The notes under the pieces: generated by a model
The model's input: only the letters and a program-made list of their open reading frames with translations
Told to the model about the DNA's origin: nothing
Database searches by the model: none
Origin: an uncultured Roseobacter sp.
GTDB taxonomy: Bacteria; Pseudomonadota; Alphaproteobacteria; Rhodobacterales; Rhodobacteraceae
Reading direction: 5' to 3'
Assembly: GCF_947493125.1 (NCBI RefSeq)
Contig: NZ_CANLQB010000006.1
Span: 62,001-126,000, forward strand
DNA length: 64,000 nt
Position numbers and translations under genes: made by a program
Part shown: piece by piece, positions 27,601 through 37,605 of the stretch
Numbering within the stretch: position 1 is the stretch's first letter
Layout: the number at the start of each line of letters is the position of its first letter

Positions 27601-27677
27601 GGGGCCCTTCCTTGACGATGCTCTGCCCCATGGGTAAGGCAGCGCAAACTGCTTTTCCAGCAAGAACGGAGCCCGCC

Positions 27678-28694
27678 ATGACCACCCCCGCCTTCACGCC
27701 GCGTGTCTTTTCCGGCATCCAGCCGTCGGGCGGGCTGACTCTGGGCAATTACCTCGGCGCGATCAAACGTTTCGTGCAGATGCAGGACGAGGCCTATGAG
27801 ACGATCTACTGCATGGTGGACCTGCATGCGATCACAGTCTGGCAGGACCCGGCGGACCTCGCGCGGAACACACGCGAGCTGGCCGCGGGTTTCATCGCCA
27901 GCGGCATCAGCCCTGAGAAGTCGATCCTGATCAACCAGAGCCAGGTGCCCGAGCACGCGCAGCTGGGGTGGATCTTCTCCTGCGTGGCGCGCATGGGCTG
28001 GATGCAGCGCATGACCCAGTTCAAGGACAAGGCTGGCAAGAACACGCAGAATGTTTCACTGGGGCTGTTTGGATATCCTGCTCTGATGGCGGCCGACATT
28101 CTGATCTACCATGCCACTCACGTGCCTGTGGGGGAGGACCAGAAACAGCACCTCGAACTGACGCGCGATATCGCGACGAAGTTCAATCACGACTACGGTG
28201 TCGACTTCTTTCCGCTGACCGAGCCGGTCATTGAAGGCGCCGCGACACGGGTGATGTCTTTGCGGGACGGCTCTAAGAAGATGTCGAAGTCCGATCCGTC
28301 AGACGCATCACGGATCAACATGACAGATGACGCTGATACGATTGCCAAGAAGATCCGCAAAGCCAAGACTGACCCCGACGCGCTGCCGTCGGAGGCTGCT
28401 GGTCTTGCTGATCGCCCAGAAGCGCGCAACCTGATCAACATCTACGCAGCGCTCGCTGAGCAAACGGTCGACGAGGTGCTCGCCGATGTCGGAGGCCAGC
28501 AGTTCGGGAGCTTCAAACCGCAGCTCGCAGAGCTGGCTGTCGAAAAGCTTTCGCCGATCTCGACCGAAATGGCGCGGCTGATGGCCGATCCAGGCGAGAT
28601 AGACCGGATTCTCAGCGACGGTGCGGAACAGGCCCGGGCCATTGCCGCTCCGATCCTTGCGCGGACCTACGAGATCGTCGGTATGGTCCGCTGA
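27678..28694 (+). CDS. trpS: Tryptophan--tRNA ligase
   Basis: This class I aminoacyl-tRNA synthetase charges tRNA-Trp. The 338-residue product has [16 protein letters not shown] at its N-terminus, where TLGN is the TrpRS form of the HIGH signature. The KMSKS loop is at about residue 200 in [11 protein letters not shown]. The ATG at 27678 is followed by [13 protein letters not shown], typical for the family; an in-frame extension of 34 residues upstream is not. It stands alone, divergent from the rhomboid-like gene, with 238 unassigned bases downstream. Confidence 0.97.
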   Translation: MTTPAFTPRVFSGIQPSGGLTLGNYLGAIKRFVQMQDEAYETIYCMVDLHAITVWQDPADLARNTRELAAGFIASGISPEKSILINQSQVPEHAQLGWIFSCVARMGWMQRMTQFKDKAGKNTQNVSLGLFGYPALMAADILIYHATHVPVGEDQKQHLELTRDIATKFNHDYGVDFFPLTEPVIEGAATRVMSLRDGSKKMSKSDPSDASRINMTDDADTIAKKIRKAKTDPDALPSEAAGLADRPEARNLINIYAALAEQTVDEVLADVGGQQFGSFKPQLAELAVEKLSPISTEMARLMADPGEIDRILSDGAEQARAIAAPILARTYEIVGMVR

Positions 28695-28932
28695 GGCCCG
28701 GCGCCTCTTCGGAGTAGGGATGCAATTGCTTACCCGCCCAATGTATGGAGCGGGACGAGGGCACTGCGGGTGCAAGAGAGCACACAGCCTTAAGTTACCC
28801 AATTGCCTGTGACTGACGGGACCAAGAGCGACCGTCAAGGGACGCCGCACATCGGCTGCGCGCATCTGCAGGTCGCGTCCGAGCCTTGCACCGCTTAGAT
28901 CTGAGGCGCGAGTTGTAAATCGGAGCAATCGA

Positions 28933-29412
28933 ATGACAGATCAAATCGGGCTCGCCGTCGGGCATGTGCATCTCAAGGTCGCCGACCTCGAGCGCGCTAT
29001 CGGGTTTTATCGCGATGTGCTGGGGTTCGAAGTGATGCAACGGTTCGGCACCGACGCCGCGTTTCTCGGCGCGGACGGCTATCATCACCATGTCGGCCTC
29101 AACACCTGGCACAGCCGAGGCGGGACACCGCCTCCGAACGGTCACACAGGCCTCTACCATGCGGCCTTTCTCTATCCGGATCGGCGCGGGCTTGCGTTGG
29201 CGCTGCGACGCGTGGTGGATGCGGGTATTCCGCTGGATGGCGCCGCCGATCATGGGGTCAGCGAGGCCGTCTACCTGCGCGATCCTGACGGCAATGGCGT
29301 TGAATTATATCGTGATCGTGCCCCAGAAGACTGGCCCCGCGACAAGGACGGACATCTTGCGATGGTGAACATCCCCCTCGACGTTGATGCCTTGCTGGCC
29401 GAAGCGCGCTGA
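28933..29412 (+). CDS. VOC family protein (glyoxalase/extradiol dioxygenase fold)
   Basis: The 159-residue product has a vicinal-oxygen-chelate fold. It starts IGLAVGHVHLKVADLERAIGF, with a metal-ligand histidine near residue 13. The middle contains YHHHVGLNTWHSRGG and the end has the ligand glutamate in GNGVELYRDRAP. This pattern resembles the CatE-like branch annotated as glyoxalase or catechol 2,3-dioxygenase-like. The substrate is unknown. It is transcribed towards the histone-deacetylase-like gene, 94 bases away. Confidence 0.85.
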   Translation: MTDQIGLAVGHVHLKVADLERAIGFYRDVLGFEVMQRFGTDAAFLGADGYHHHVGLNTWHSRGGTPPPNGHTGLYHAAFLYPDRRGLALALRRVVDAGIPLDGAADHGVSEAVYLRDPDGNGVELYRDRAPEDWPRDKDGHLAMVNIPLDVDALLAEAR

Positions 29413-29506
29413 GCTGATCGGGAACGCGCGGCCAACCGTCAGTCCGCATGGACAATTCCGGCCGGCTCCGCCACTTTGCGTGAAACTCTTTGACGTGGGT
29501 TCTGAC

Positions 29507-30610
29507 ATGGCAACAGGCTTCTTCTGGGACGAAAAATGCTTCTGGCATGCGGGCGGCAACTACGCCTTCACATTGCCGATTGGGGGCAATGTCCAGCCCC
29601 TGGCCGCCGGTGGACTGCCTGAGAGCCCGGAAACCAAACGGCGGTTGAAAAACCTCATGGACGTGACTGGTCTCTCGGATGAGCTCGATATGCGTCACGC
29701 CCCGCGAGCGACACGGGAGATGCTGGAGCGCGTGCATCCCGCAGCGTATCTCGACGCATTCAAAGCGATGTCCGACGCTGGTGGAGGCGAGTTGGGCCGC
29801 CGCACGCCTTTCGCACACGGAGGCTATGACATAGCGGCACTGTCGGCAGGGCTGGCCGTTGCAGCGGTCGGCGCGGTCGTGACGGGCGCGCTGGACAACG
29901 CCTATGCGCTCTCACGGCCCCCAGGTCATCATTGCCTGCCTGATTTTCCCAATGGGTTCTGCCTGCTGGCCAATATCGCCATTGCCATCGAAGAGGCCCA
30001 GTCAAAGGGTTTCGGCAAGCGCGTGGTGGTTCTGGATTGGGATGTGCATCACGGTAACGGAACCGAAGCAATCTATTATGATCGCGACGACGTGCTGACG
30101 ATATCCCTGCACCAGGAGGGAAACTACCCACTGGATACTGGCGCCTTTGCTGATCGCGGTAGGGGTGCGGGCACGGGCTTCAATCTCAATCTACCGTTGC
30201 CTGCGGGCGCAGGTCACACTGCGTATCTCTATGCGATGGACCGCATCGTTCTGCCGCAAATCGAGGCTTTCGCCCCGGATCTGATTATCATCGCCTGCGG
30301 ATTTGATGCCGCAGCGATTGACCCGCTGGCCCGCATGCTGGCCACGGCCCAGACTTTCCGGGAGATGACGGAGCGCGTCAAAGACGCGGCGGCGCGCCTC
30401 TGCGAAGGTCGCCTCGTGCTGGTGCACGAAGGCGGCTATTCGGAGGTCTATGTGCCATTCTGCGGTCACGCCACCTTGGAAGCGTTGTCGGGCAGCGCGA
30501 TCACCGCGCCCGACCCTCTGGCCGACGCATTGAACATACGACAACCCAATCCGCGCTTTGACGCGTTTCTAAAGAGTGAAATTGATCGCTTTGCACAGGA
30601 GCTTTCGTGA
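29507..30610 (+). CDS. Class II histone deacetylase-family amidohydrolase
   Basis: The 367-residue product is a zinc-dependent deacetylase of the HDAC/acetylpolyamine-amidohydrolase superfamily. Active-site signatures are visible: RPPGHH near residue 138, the zinc ligands Asp and His in VLDWDVHHGNGT near residue 175, and the second aspartate in ACGFDAAAIDP near residue 265. In bacteria such enzymes act on acetylated polyamines, sugars or proteins; which applies here is unknown. I chose ATG at 29507 (MATGFFWDEKCFWH) because family members start this way. It overlaps the start of the nitroreductase gene. Confidence 0.9.
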   Translation: MATGFFWDEKCFWHAGGNYAFTLPIGGNVQPLAAGGLPESPETKRRLKNLMDVTGLSDELDMRHAPRATREMLERVHPAAYLDAFKAMSDAGGGELGRRTPFAHGGYDIAALSAGLAVAAVGAVVTGALDNAYALSRPPGHHCLPDFPNGFCLLANIAIAIEEAQSKGFGKRVVVLDWDVHHGNGTEAIYYDRDDVLTISLHQEGNYPLDTGAFADRGRGAGTGFNLNLPLPAGAGHTAYLYAMDRIVLPQIEAFAPDLIIIACGFDAAAIDPLARMLATAQTFREMTERVKDAAARLCEGRLVLVHEGGYSEVYVPFCGHATLEALSGSAITAPDPLADALNIRQPNPRFDAFLKSEIDRFAQELS

Positions 30611-31188
30611 TGCCGACACCCAACCCTGCTGCTCTGGCGTTTCTGTCGACCCGCCGCTCTCGCCCGGCCAAGACTCTGTCGGAACCTGTGCCGACAGCCG
30701 CCGAGCTTGCGCCGTTGCTCACCGCCGCCGCGCGCAGTCCGGATCACGGCAAACTGGAACCCTGGCGCTTCATCATTGTTGAAAAGCCCGCCATGCAGCG
30801 TCTCGCCAATATTGTACAGGTACGCGGAGAAGTGCTCGGATTGCCGGCGGAGCAAGTCACCAAAGGACGCGCGCAATTCGATCAGGGGCATCTGGCCGTG
30901 GCGGTGATCGAGGTGCAAAGGCCATCCGAAAAAATCCCCGCGCTGGAACAGACCTACTCCGCGGGCTGCGTGTGTCTGGCCCTGCTGAACGCAGCCCTGG
31001 CAGCGGGCTGGGGTGCAAACTGGCTCAGCGGATGGCCAAGCCACGACCGCGCTTTCATGGCCGATGCGCTGACCCTCGCGGAAAATGAACGCATCGCGGG
31101 TTTCATCCACATCGGAACGGAAACCTCAGCCCCGCCGGAGCGACCCCGGCCCGATATCGCGGCGATCACCACATGGATGCGCCAATGA
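30610..31188 (+). CDS. Nitroreductase family protein
   Basis: The 192-residue product belongs to the FMN-dependent nitroreductase fold. RRSRPAKTL near residue 15 and AARSPDHGKLEPWRFIIV near residue 40 are the usual FMN phosphate and dimer motifs. NAALAAGWGANWLSGW and ERIAGFIHIGT occur in the C-terminal half, as in the YdjA subgroup. The physiological substrate is unknown. Two starts are possible: GTG at 30607 or ATG at 30610. The ATG overlaps the last base of the upstream deacetylase stop. The gene is coupled downstream to an EI24-domain gene. Confidence 0.87.
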   Translation: MPTPNPAALAFLSTRRSRPAKTLSEPVPTAAELAPLLTAAARSPDHGKLEPWRFIIVEKPAMQRLANIVQVRGEVLGLPAEQVTKGRAQFDQGHLAVAVIEVQRPSEKIPALEQTYSAGCVCLALLNAALAAGWGANWLSGWPSHDRAFMADALTLAENERIAGFIHIGTETSAPPERPRPDIAAITTWMRQ

Positions 31189-31886
31189 TCCTCACGGCCT
31201 TTATTGCGGCGCTCGGTCAAATGACGGACCGGAGATTTCGCCGGGTGTTGCTGCTGGGTCTGGCACTCACACTTGCGTTGCTCATCGCTGCATCGGCGGT
31301 CTTTGTCTGGCTGATCACGGGCCTGGTTGGGGAGAGCACCACAATCTGGTTCGTGGGCGAAGTCACCTGGTTGAAGGATCTGGTCAGCTGGGGATCGGCC
31401 CTGCTGCTGGCGGTCTTATCTTCATTTCTGATGATCCCCGTGGCCTCCGCCATCACATCCATGTTTCTCGACACAGTGGCCCAGGCCGTCGAAGACGAGC
31501 ATTACCCGAACTTGCCCCCCGCATCGTCGGTGCCATTGGGCGATGCGATACGGGACACGGTCAACTTCCTCGGTGTGCTGATCGCCGCCAATATCGCTGC
31601 GCTGCTGCTCTATGTCTTCTTTGCCCCGGCAGCGCTATTCATCTTCTGGGGACTGAACGGCTTTCTGCTCGGCCGAGAGTATTTCATGCTGGCCGCAATG
31701 CGCCGTGTGGGACGCAAGGAAGCGAAACTGATCCGCTCTCGAAATGTGATGACAATCTGGATGGCGGGAACCTTGATGGCGGTCCCACTGACAATCCCGT
31801 TGCTAAATCTGGTGATACCGATCTTGGGTGCCGCGACCTTTACCCACCTGTTTCACTTGCTGGCGCCGCAGGGCTCCCGCGGTTGA
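31185..31886 (+). CDS. EI24 domain (CysZ-like) membrane protein
   Basis: The 233-residue product has at least four strongly hydrophobic segments and the EI24/CysZ-family block FWGLNGFLLGREYFMLAAMRR near residue 160. CysZ is a sulfate transporter, but many EI24 proteins, including this type in alphaproteobacteria, have no known substrate. I chose ATG at 31185 because it overlaps the nitroreductase stop as ATGA; an in-frame ATG four codons upstream is possible. Its 3' end overlaps the convergent DUF1467 gene by 47 bases. Confidence 0.83.
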   Translation: MILTAFIAALGQMTDRRFRRVLLLGLALTLALLIAASAVFVWLITGLVGESTTIWFVGEVTWLKDLVSWGSALLLAVLSSFLMIPVASAITSMFLDTVAQAVEDEHYPNLPPASSVPLGDAIRDTVNFLGVLIAANIAALLLYVFFAPAALFIFWGLNGFLLGREYFMLAAMRRVGRKEAKLIRSRNVMTIWMAGTLMAVPLTIPLLNLVIPILGAATFTHLFHLLAPQGSRG

Positions 31887-32136
31887 ACCAGTCCAGATCG
31901 CGCACGGTGATCACCTCAAAGATGATGATAGCGGAAATGATGGCCCAGAGCACCAGGCTGATCCAGGTGGTGATCCATGCCTTCTTTCGCAGATTATGAA
32001 CCTCAGGGGCGCCGGCATGAGTACCTGGCACGATCTCTCCGAGATCGCCTTGAGTTTTCACGCGAATAGGCAGCGCGATGAGGAAAGTCATCGACCAAAT
32101 CACCGCAAAGAGCACAAGGGCAGATGTGATCCCCAT
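31840..32136 (-). CDS. DUF1467 family membrane protein
   Basis: The 98-residue product has two transmembrane helices, LVLFAVIWSMTFLIALPI near the N-terminus and TWISLVLWAIISAIIIFEV near residue 58. A basic/polar loop with RKKAWITTW lies between them. DUF1467 proteins are conserved in alphaproteobacteria and have no assigned function. It lies 17 bases downstream of the methylmalonyl-CoA epimerase gene, a common alphaproteobacterial arrangement, and its end overlaps the EI24 gene on the other strand. Confidence 0.85.
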   Translation of the reverse strand: MGITSALVLFAVIWSMTFLIALPIRVKTQGDLGEIVPGTHAGAPEVHNLRKKAWITTWISLVLWAIISAIIIFEVITVRDLDWFNRGSPAAPASETGG

Positions 32137-32153
32137 CTCCAGATATCCTCTTG

Positions 32154-32558
32154 TCAGACCTGTTCGAGTTCAACGAGACAGCCGTTGAAATCCTTGGGGT
32201 GCAAAAACAGGACCGGTTTTCCGTGCGCACCGATCTTGGGCTCCCCCGACCCCAGCACCCGCGCGCCCGTCTCCATCAAATGATCCCGCGCTGCGAGGAT
32301 GTCATCCACCTCATAGCACACGTGATGGATCCCACCTGAAGGGTTCTTGTCGAGAAACCCCTGGATGGGGCTGTTGTCTCCCAGCGGGTATAGAAGTTCG
32401 ATCTTGGTGTTCGGCAGCTCAATGAAAATCACCGTAACCCCGTGATCAGGCTCGTCCTGCGGTGCCCCGACATCGGCGCCGAGCGCCGTTCGGTATTGGT
32501 CGGCTGCGGCGTCCAGATCCGGAACGGCAATGGCAACGTGATTGAGGCGACCGATCAT
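32154..32558 (-). CDS. mce: Methylmalonyl-CoA epimerase
   Basis: This enzyme interconverts the (R) and (S) forms of methylmalonyl-CoA so that B12-dependent methylmalonyl-CoA mutase can use the product of propionyl-CoA carboxylase. The 134-residue product is a VOC-fold protein. Metal ligands are visible in IGRLNHVAIAVPDLD (His7), in SGGIHHVCYEV, and as the C-terminal glutamate in CLVELEQV. The start at 32558 removes 28 non-homologous residues. It fits an organism that breaks down propionyl-CoA and makes cobalamin. Confidence 0.94.
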   Translation of the reverse strand: MIGRLNHVAIAVPDLDAAADQYRTALGADVGAPQDEPDHGVTVIFIELPNTKIELLYPLGDNSPIQGFLDKNPSGGIHHVCYEVDDILAARDHLMETGARVLGSGEPKIGAHGKPVLFLHPKDFNGCLVELEQV

Positions 32559-32713
32559 CTTTCTGTCTCCGGTTATCGACGGTTGGCAATGCTTATGCGG
32601 GCGAGGTTCTTCAGATGCAAGGGACGCAACGCCGCGGGCCATCTGCCATTAACGTGCTGTTAGCCATCTATACGTCATGTTGAGTCGCGACCCGAGTCAC
32701 CCAGGAGGCGATC

Positions 32714-33433
32714 ATGGACAGAACTGACCCCTTCGCAGCGACTATTCCTGCGCCCACCGCGTCCCGGCCTCTATTGGGCCTTACCGTGCTTGTGATCGAG
32801 GACAGCCGATTTGCCTGCGAAGCGATGCGGCTTCTGTGTCTGCGCAGCGGAGCACGGATTCGGCGTGCCGACTGCATCCGGTCCGCTCGACGTCATCTGC
32901 AGGTCTATCGCCCATCGGTCGTGATCGTTGATCTCGGACTGCCCGATGGCAATGGGATCGATCTGATCTCGGAACTGACCCAGTCCGAGCCACGGGTAGA
33001 TGTGGTCCTTGGCACATCCGGTGACACCAATGGCGAGCACTTGGCCATGGAGGCCGGGGCTGACGGGTTCCTTGAAAAGCCAATCAACTCACTTGCCGTA
33101 TTCCAGCAGGCAGTTCTTTCCAACCTGCCCCCTGATCGGCAACCCAGCGGCTTGCGCGAATTGCCGGATGAAATCATTCATCCTGACCGAATGGCGTTTC
33201 AAGACGATATGGCGCATATCGCAGATGTCCTCGAGGATCCTCCGGATGATCGATCGCTCGACTATGTCGCGCAGTTTCTCGGTGGGGTGGCCCGCTCGGC
33301 GCAGGACCAGGTCCTCGAAAAGGCAGCAGAGGCGCTCGCGCGGAAACGGGCTGCTGGCGAGCCCGCGGGCAATGAAACCGCCAAAATTGCGGGGCTCATA
33401 CAAGAGCGGCTTACTCGGAAACTGGCAATCTGA
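32714..33433 (+). CDS. Orphan response regulator (REC domain, unassigned C-terminus)
   Basis: The 239-residue product has a receiver domain at about residues 24-140: acidic pair Glu29-Asp30, phospho-acceptor Asp73 in IVDLGLPDGNG, Thr101, and Lys122 in FLEKP. The remaining 100 residues form no DNA-binding or enzyme domain that I recognise; they are helical-looking and charged, with LVDYVAQFL-type sequence followed by an Ala/Glu-rich helix. No histidine kinase gene is adjacent. It may act through protein contacts. The start follows AGGAGGCGATC, a strong ribosome site. Confidence 0.82.
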   Translation: MDRTDPFAATIPAPTASRPLLGLTVLVIEDSRFACEAMRLLCLRSGARIRRADCIRSARRHLQVYRPSVVIVDLGLPDGNGIDLISELTQSEPRVDVVLGTSGDTNGEHLAMEAGADGFLEKPINSLAVFQQAVLSNLPPDRQPSGLRELPDEIIHPDRMAFQDDMAHIADVLEDPPDDRSLDYVAQFLGGVARSAQDQVLEKAAEALARKRAAGEPAGNETAKIAGLIQERLTRKLAI

Positions 33434-33511
33434 CGAGACGACTCGGGCCATCTTCTTGACCGAGAGCGCTCGCCCGGCCGTCTGCGGTCATAGGACTGTT
33501 GCGCCGCGCTG

Positions 33512-35287
33512 CTACTCCTGCGGTATGGTCCGTAGCCCCAATTCCATCAGTTGGTCGCTCGTTGGATCGGATGGCGCCGCCATCATGAGATCTTCTGCCC
33601 GCTGATTCATCGGGAACAGAATGACCTCGCGTATGTTCTGCTCTTCGGCCAGCAGCATTACAATACGGTCAATCCCTGCAGCACACCCGCCGTGGGGTGG
33701 CGCGCCATATTGAAAGGCGTTGACCATGCCGCCGAACCGCTTGCGTACCTCATCCTCGCCGTAGCCTGCGATCTCGAAGGCCTTGAACATGATCTCGGGT
33801 TTGTGGTTCCGGATTGCCCCCGACACCAGTTCATAACCGTTGCAAGCCAAGTCGTACTGGTAGCCAAGCACGTCCAGCGGATTGCCTTCCAGCGCCTGCA
33901 TCCCGCCTTGCGGCATGGAGAAAGGGTTGTGCTCGAAGTCGATCTTGCCGCTTTCCTCATCCTTCTCGTAGATTGGAAAATCAACGATCCAGGCGAAAGC
34001 AAAGCGGTTTTCATCGGTCAGCCCTAGCTCCGAGCCGATGACGTTCCGCGCCTTTCCGGCAATGCTCTCGAAGGTCTTTGGCTTTCCGCCCAAGAAAAAC
34101 GCGGCGTCGCCCACAGTCAGGCCAAGCTGCTGGCGGATCGCCTCGGTTCGCTCGGGTCCGATGTTCTTGGCGAGCGGCCCCGCAGCCTCCATGCCGTCGC
34201 CTTGATCACGCCAAAAGATATAGCCCATCCCGGGCAGACCTTCCTTCTGCGCAAACGCGTTCATCCGGTCACAGAATTTTCGGCTGCCGCCTGAGGGTGC
34301 CGGGATTGCGCGGATTTCCGTCCCATCCTGCTCCAGAAGCTTGGCAAAAATAGCAAAGCCAGAGCCTGCAAAATGCTCAGAAACCACCTGCATCTTGATA
34401 GGGTTCCGCAGGTCGGGTTTGTCGGTGCCGTACCAAAGCGCGGCATCTTTATAGGAGATCTGCGGCCAGTCCTGATCAACGGCCTTACCGCCGCCGAACT
34501 CCTCGAACACGCCGGTCAGCACCGGCTGGATCGCATCGAACACATCCTGTTGCTCTACAAAGGACATCTCCAGATCAAGCTGATAGAAGTCGGTCGGCGA
34601 CCGATCAGCGCGTGGATCTTCATCTCGGAAACAGGGCGCGATCTGGAAGTATTTGTCGAAACCAGAGACCATTAACAGCTGTTTGAACTGCTGCGGTGCT
34701 TGCGGCAGAGCATAGAACTTTCCGGGATGCAGGCGCGACGGAACCAGAAAGTCTCGCGCACCTTCGGGGCTGGAGGCCGTGATAATCGGGGTTTGGTACT
34801 CGCGAAATCCGCTGTCCCACATGCGTCGCCGGATCGACGCCACCACATCCGACCGGAGCACCATATTGGCCTGCATCTTCTCGCGACGCAGATCCAGATA
34901 TCGATAGCGCAACCGGGTTTCCTCCGGGTACTCCTGATCACCAAAGACTTGAAGCGGCAGCTCTCCTGCGTCGCCGAGAACCTCGATCTCCCGAATGAAC
35001 ACCTCGATGCCCCCGGTGGGGATCTTCGGGTTCACCAAAGACGCGTCCCGCGCCTTGACCTCACCGTCAATGCGAATGCACCACTCGGCACGGACTCTCT
35101 CAACCGCGGAGAAAGCCGCGCTGTCAGGATCACAAAGAACCTGTGTGATCCCATAGTGATCTCGCAGATCGATAAACAGAACACCGCCGTGATCCCGCAC
35201 GCGATGGACCCAACCAGACAAACGAACTTTTTCGCCGACGTTGTCAGCGGTGAGATCGGCGCAGGTATGACTGCGATATGCGTGCAT
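33512..35287 (-). CDS. aspS: Aspartate--tRNA ligase
   Basis: This class II synthetase charges tRNA-Asp. The 591-residue bacterial-type product has an N-terminal OB-fold anticodon domain ([23 protein letters not shown] region, residues 18-40). Motif 2 is [19 protein letters not shown] near residue 220, a GAD insertion domain lies in the middle, and motif 3 [11 protein letters not shown] is near residue 535. The length is normal. It is convergent with the response regulator gene and not obviously in an operon. Confidence 0.97.
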   Translation of the reverse strand: MHAYRSHTCADLTADNVGEKVRLSGWVHRVRDHGGVLFIDLRDHYGITQVLCDPDSAAFSAVERVRAEWCIRIDGEVKARDASLVNPKIPTGGIEVFIREIEVLGDAGELPLQVFGDQEYPEETRLRYRYLDLRREKMQANMVLRSDVVASIRRRMWDSGFREYQTPIITASSPEGARDFLVPSRLHPGKFYALPQAPQQFKQLLMVSGFDKYFQIAPCFRDEDPRADRSPTDFYQLDLEMSFVEQQDVFDAIQPVLTGVFEEFGGGKAVDQDWPQISYKDAALWYGTDKPDLRNPIKMQVVSEHFAGSGFAIFAKLLEQDGTEIRAIPAPSGGSRKFCDRMNAFAQKEGLPGMGYIFWRDQGDGMEAAGPLAKNIGPERTEAIRQQLGLTVGDAAFFLGGKPKTFESIAGKARNVIGSELGLTDENRFAFAWIVDFPIYEKDEESGKIDFEHNPFSMPQGGMQALEGNPLDVLGYQYDLACNGYELVSGAIRNHKPEIMFKAFEIAGYGEDEVRKRFGGMVNAFQYGAPPHGGCAAGIDRIVMLLAEEQNIREVILFPMNQRAEDLMMAAPSDPTSDQLMELGLRTIPQE

Positions 35288-35400
35288 GAACGGATTCCTT
35301 CGGGACCAAAATTCGCGCCAGATACACCGTTTGCGAGGTCGGAAGTCAAGCCGTCAGAAAATGAGGGTTTGGGCCAAGAGCCCCGGCGCGCTCGAACGGC

Positions 35401-36090
35401 TCACAGGGCCCGCAACCTGTGGCGCTCCAAGAGGTCGACCAGCATTTCACGCGACTGCTGCCGATGAGCGCGATGAGCGGCCCGTGCAATGTCCGCGTCC
35501 CCCTGCTCGATCGCCTGATACACGCGGCGGTGCGCTTCATTCGACTTGAGTGGAAGCGGTCGCATGAAAAGCGTCGTTGCCCGTGCGCGCCGGACCTGGT
35601 CCCGCATCATGCTCACGATCATCCCGATCCGGCGGTTCTGCCCCAGTCGGACAAGTTCCGCATGGAACCGGTCGTCCGCCACGGCCCATCGCTCAAGATC
35701 CTCTGCCGACAACGCCCGCTCCATGTCCTCAATCGCCTGCCCAAGCTCGGCAAGGTCTGCGATCTCGTACCCCCTTTGCGCCGCTTGTTCCGCAGCGAGG
35801 CTCTCCAGCTCGGTCAAGACATCGTAGATTTCGCGCATGTCGTCCGGAGAAACCGGCAGGATCCGGACCCCCTTGCGCGGTTTCAGCTCCAACAGCCCTT
35901 GGCCTTCCAGCATCAGCACGGCCTCCCGCACGGGCGTGCGCGACATGTCCAGCAAACTGGCCAGTTCGGATTCAAGGTGATTTGATCCAGCCGCCAATTG
36001 CCCCGAAAAGATCATCTCGCGCAGTTCGTGCAACGCACGTTGAGCGTTCGACCGGGGTTTTGTACTTGGTTCGGACAAAGGCACTCCCAT
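35401..36090 (-). CDS. GntR family regulator (FadR-type, FCD domain)
   Basis: The 229-residue product has an N-terminal winged helix. Its recognition segment is LESELASLLDMSRTPVREAVLMLEGQGLLEL, followed by PRKGVRIL. A C-terminal helical FCD ligand-binding domain with the metal-binding pattern DDRFHAELVRLGQN follows near residue 130. FCD regulators usually respond to carboxylic acids. I chose ATG at 36090; a TTG 12 codons upstream is possible. It is the last gene of a same-strand cluster with the TTC38-family gene, the desulfinase-like gene and a LysR gene, so a local target is plausible. Confidence 0.88.
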   Translation of the reverse strand: MGVPLSEPSTKPRSNAQRALHELREMIFSGQLAAGSNHLESELASLLDMSRTPVREAVLMLEGQGLLELKPRKGVRILPVSPDDMREIYDVLTELESLAAEQAAQRGYEIADLAELGQAIEDMERALSAEDLERWAVADDRFHAELVRLGQNRRIGMIVSMMRDQVRRARATTLFMRPLPLKSNEAHRRVYQAIEQGDADIARAAHRAHRQQSREMLVDLLERHRLRAL

Positions 36091-36189
36091 GCGCTGACGG
36101 ACGGAACGCGCAGCGGTTGCCACCAAGAAGGCCTGAAAGCATCTGCCATTGCAAGGGTCGACGACACATGCAGGTCGGGCAGCGCAGCG

Positions 36190-37605
36190 TTACGCGGCGA
36201 TCAGTGACTGTGCCTTCGCTGTCGCGCGATCCGCCTGACCTTTGTCGCCCAAGCCCTCAAAAGCCCGCGCCACTGCCCGCCAGTTCTGCGCAGAGGTGGG
36301 TTTGATGCCCGTCCGCTCATTGGCCAGAGCAAGAGCCAGATCGAACTCCCGCGCGCGCAACGCGGCTTCCAGCAATGTCCACCCAATGATATCGCGCTGC
36401 GCATAGCTGCCGCCGAGGCGGTACGTCATGTAGCGGATCGGCAACAACCGCTTCACGCAGCCTTTGTAATCCTCGTTCTTGAAATCCTGCATAGCCAAAC
36501 AAAACGGTAGCCCGATCTCGCGGGTCATGGCGGCATTGGCGTCCGAAGCATCCTGAAGATATCGCTCATTTGCAGACAGCAATGCCTTTTGTGCGTCATC
36601 CCGGCCATCGGAGACAAAGGTGAGCATGGCATGCACGTCATTGAAGGCATAAAGCGTGTCCTGAGCAGCCGGCTCCCACTTGGCCGCGAGATGGGTCCAC
36701 CGGTCCCCCGTGTCCTGACCGACGAGGTTCATACGCCACAACAGGGCCGCGGCGTCGAGCTCTTCGTATTTGTGGCCGTCCTTGTGCCGCGAATCCAGAT
36801 GGGTATCGAAAATCTCGAAGACGGCATCATACTGTTCGAGGTCGAGATGATAGAGACCGGTGTGCCACCACAGGTGGTTTGCGAAGTTCGATGTCCCCCA
36901 GGTTGCGGCATGGTCGCGCATGAAGCGTATGCCTCCCGCCTGCCGCCCTCGCATTTCCATCACATGGCTGACCGTGTGCACGGCATAGGGGTTGTCGGGC
37001 CGGATTGCCAAAGCTTGCCGCGCCAGTTCCTCTGCACGGGCGAAATCGCGATTTTCCTCCAACCCGAAGGAATAGAAACCGAGCACGAATTCATAGCCGG
37101 GAACGCTCTCATCCCAAAGGTTGAAGACCCGTGCGACAACGTCCCGCTGTCCCGGAACATCACCCAAAAGAACCATCGTGTAGTGGATCAGTTCAAGTGC
37201 GAGCAAATCCATCGGATAGCGGGTCAAGACCGCTTCCCATTTCTGCACCGCGTCAAAGAAGTCACCACGCACCCAGGCCATGACGGCCTCGTAGTGGCCC
37301 AACTCACGGTCATTGCAGCCTGCCAGCAGCCGTTCGGATTGGGCGAGGCAGTCCAACATGGTGTCGTACACCCGGGTCTCCATCGCCTGGGTCAACCATC
37401 CGGCCTTGAACAGCCAACCCATCATGAAATCCGGATGCTCCGCGAGGACCGCATCGATTTCGGCAATCGCATCCCCCCGGAAAGAGAGCGACATCAGAAT
37501 TGCGCGTTCGAGGCCCTCGATCGCTCCTCGGTCCCGATAGGACACCGGCACGCCTCTGATGTCGGAAAACGGCAAAGCTGATTTCAGGGCAAGATCGGAT
37601 GTCAT
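36190..37605 (-). CDS. TTC38-family tetratricopeptide repeat protein
   Basis: The 471-residue product resembles the tetratricopeptide-repeat protein 38 family. Segments such as NPYAVHTVSHVMEMRGRQAG near residue 206 and ANHLWWHTGLYHLDLEQYD near residue 240 are characteristic, and helical repeats run through the whole chain. There is no signal peptide. The family occurs in bacteria and animals and no biochemical function is established that I know of. It lies 120 bases downstream of the desulfinase-like gene on the same strand. Confidence 0.82.
   Translation of the reverse strand: MTSDLALKSALPFSDIRGVPVSYRDRGAIEGLERAILMSLSFRGDAIAEIDAVLAEHPDFMMGWLFKAGWLTQAMETRVYDTMLDCLAQSERLLAGCNDRELGHYEAVMAWVRGDFFDAVQKWEAVLTRYPMDLLALELIHYTMVLLGDVPGQRDVVARVFNLWDESVPGYEFVLGFYSFGLEENRDFARAEELARQALAIRPDNPYAVHTVSHVMEMRGRQAGGIRFMRDHAATWGTSNFANHLWWHTGLYHLDLEQYDAVFEIFDTHLDSRHKDGHKYEELDAAALLWRMNLVGQDTGDRWTHLAAKWEPAAQDTLYAFNDVHAMLTFVSDGRDDAQKALLSANERYLQDASDANAAMTREIGLPFCLAMQDFKNEDYKGCVKRLLPIRYMTYRLGGSYAQRDIIGWTLLEAALRAREFDLALALANERTGIKPTSAQNWRAVARAFEGLGDKGQADRATAKAQSLIAA

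Noticed and set aside
28695-28932. 238-base gap after trpS, with an open frame on the minus strand reaching into it
   Set aside because: The frame runs antisense through trpS and resembles no family. I saw no tRNA cloverleaf or strong terminator; only a weak GAGGC/GCCTC hairpin follows the trpS stop.
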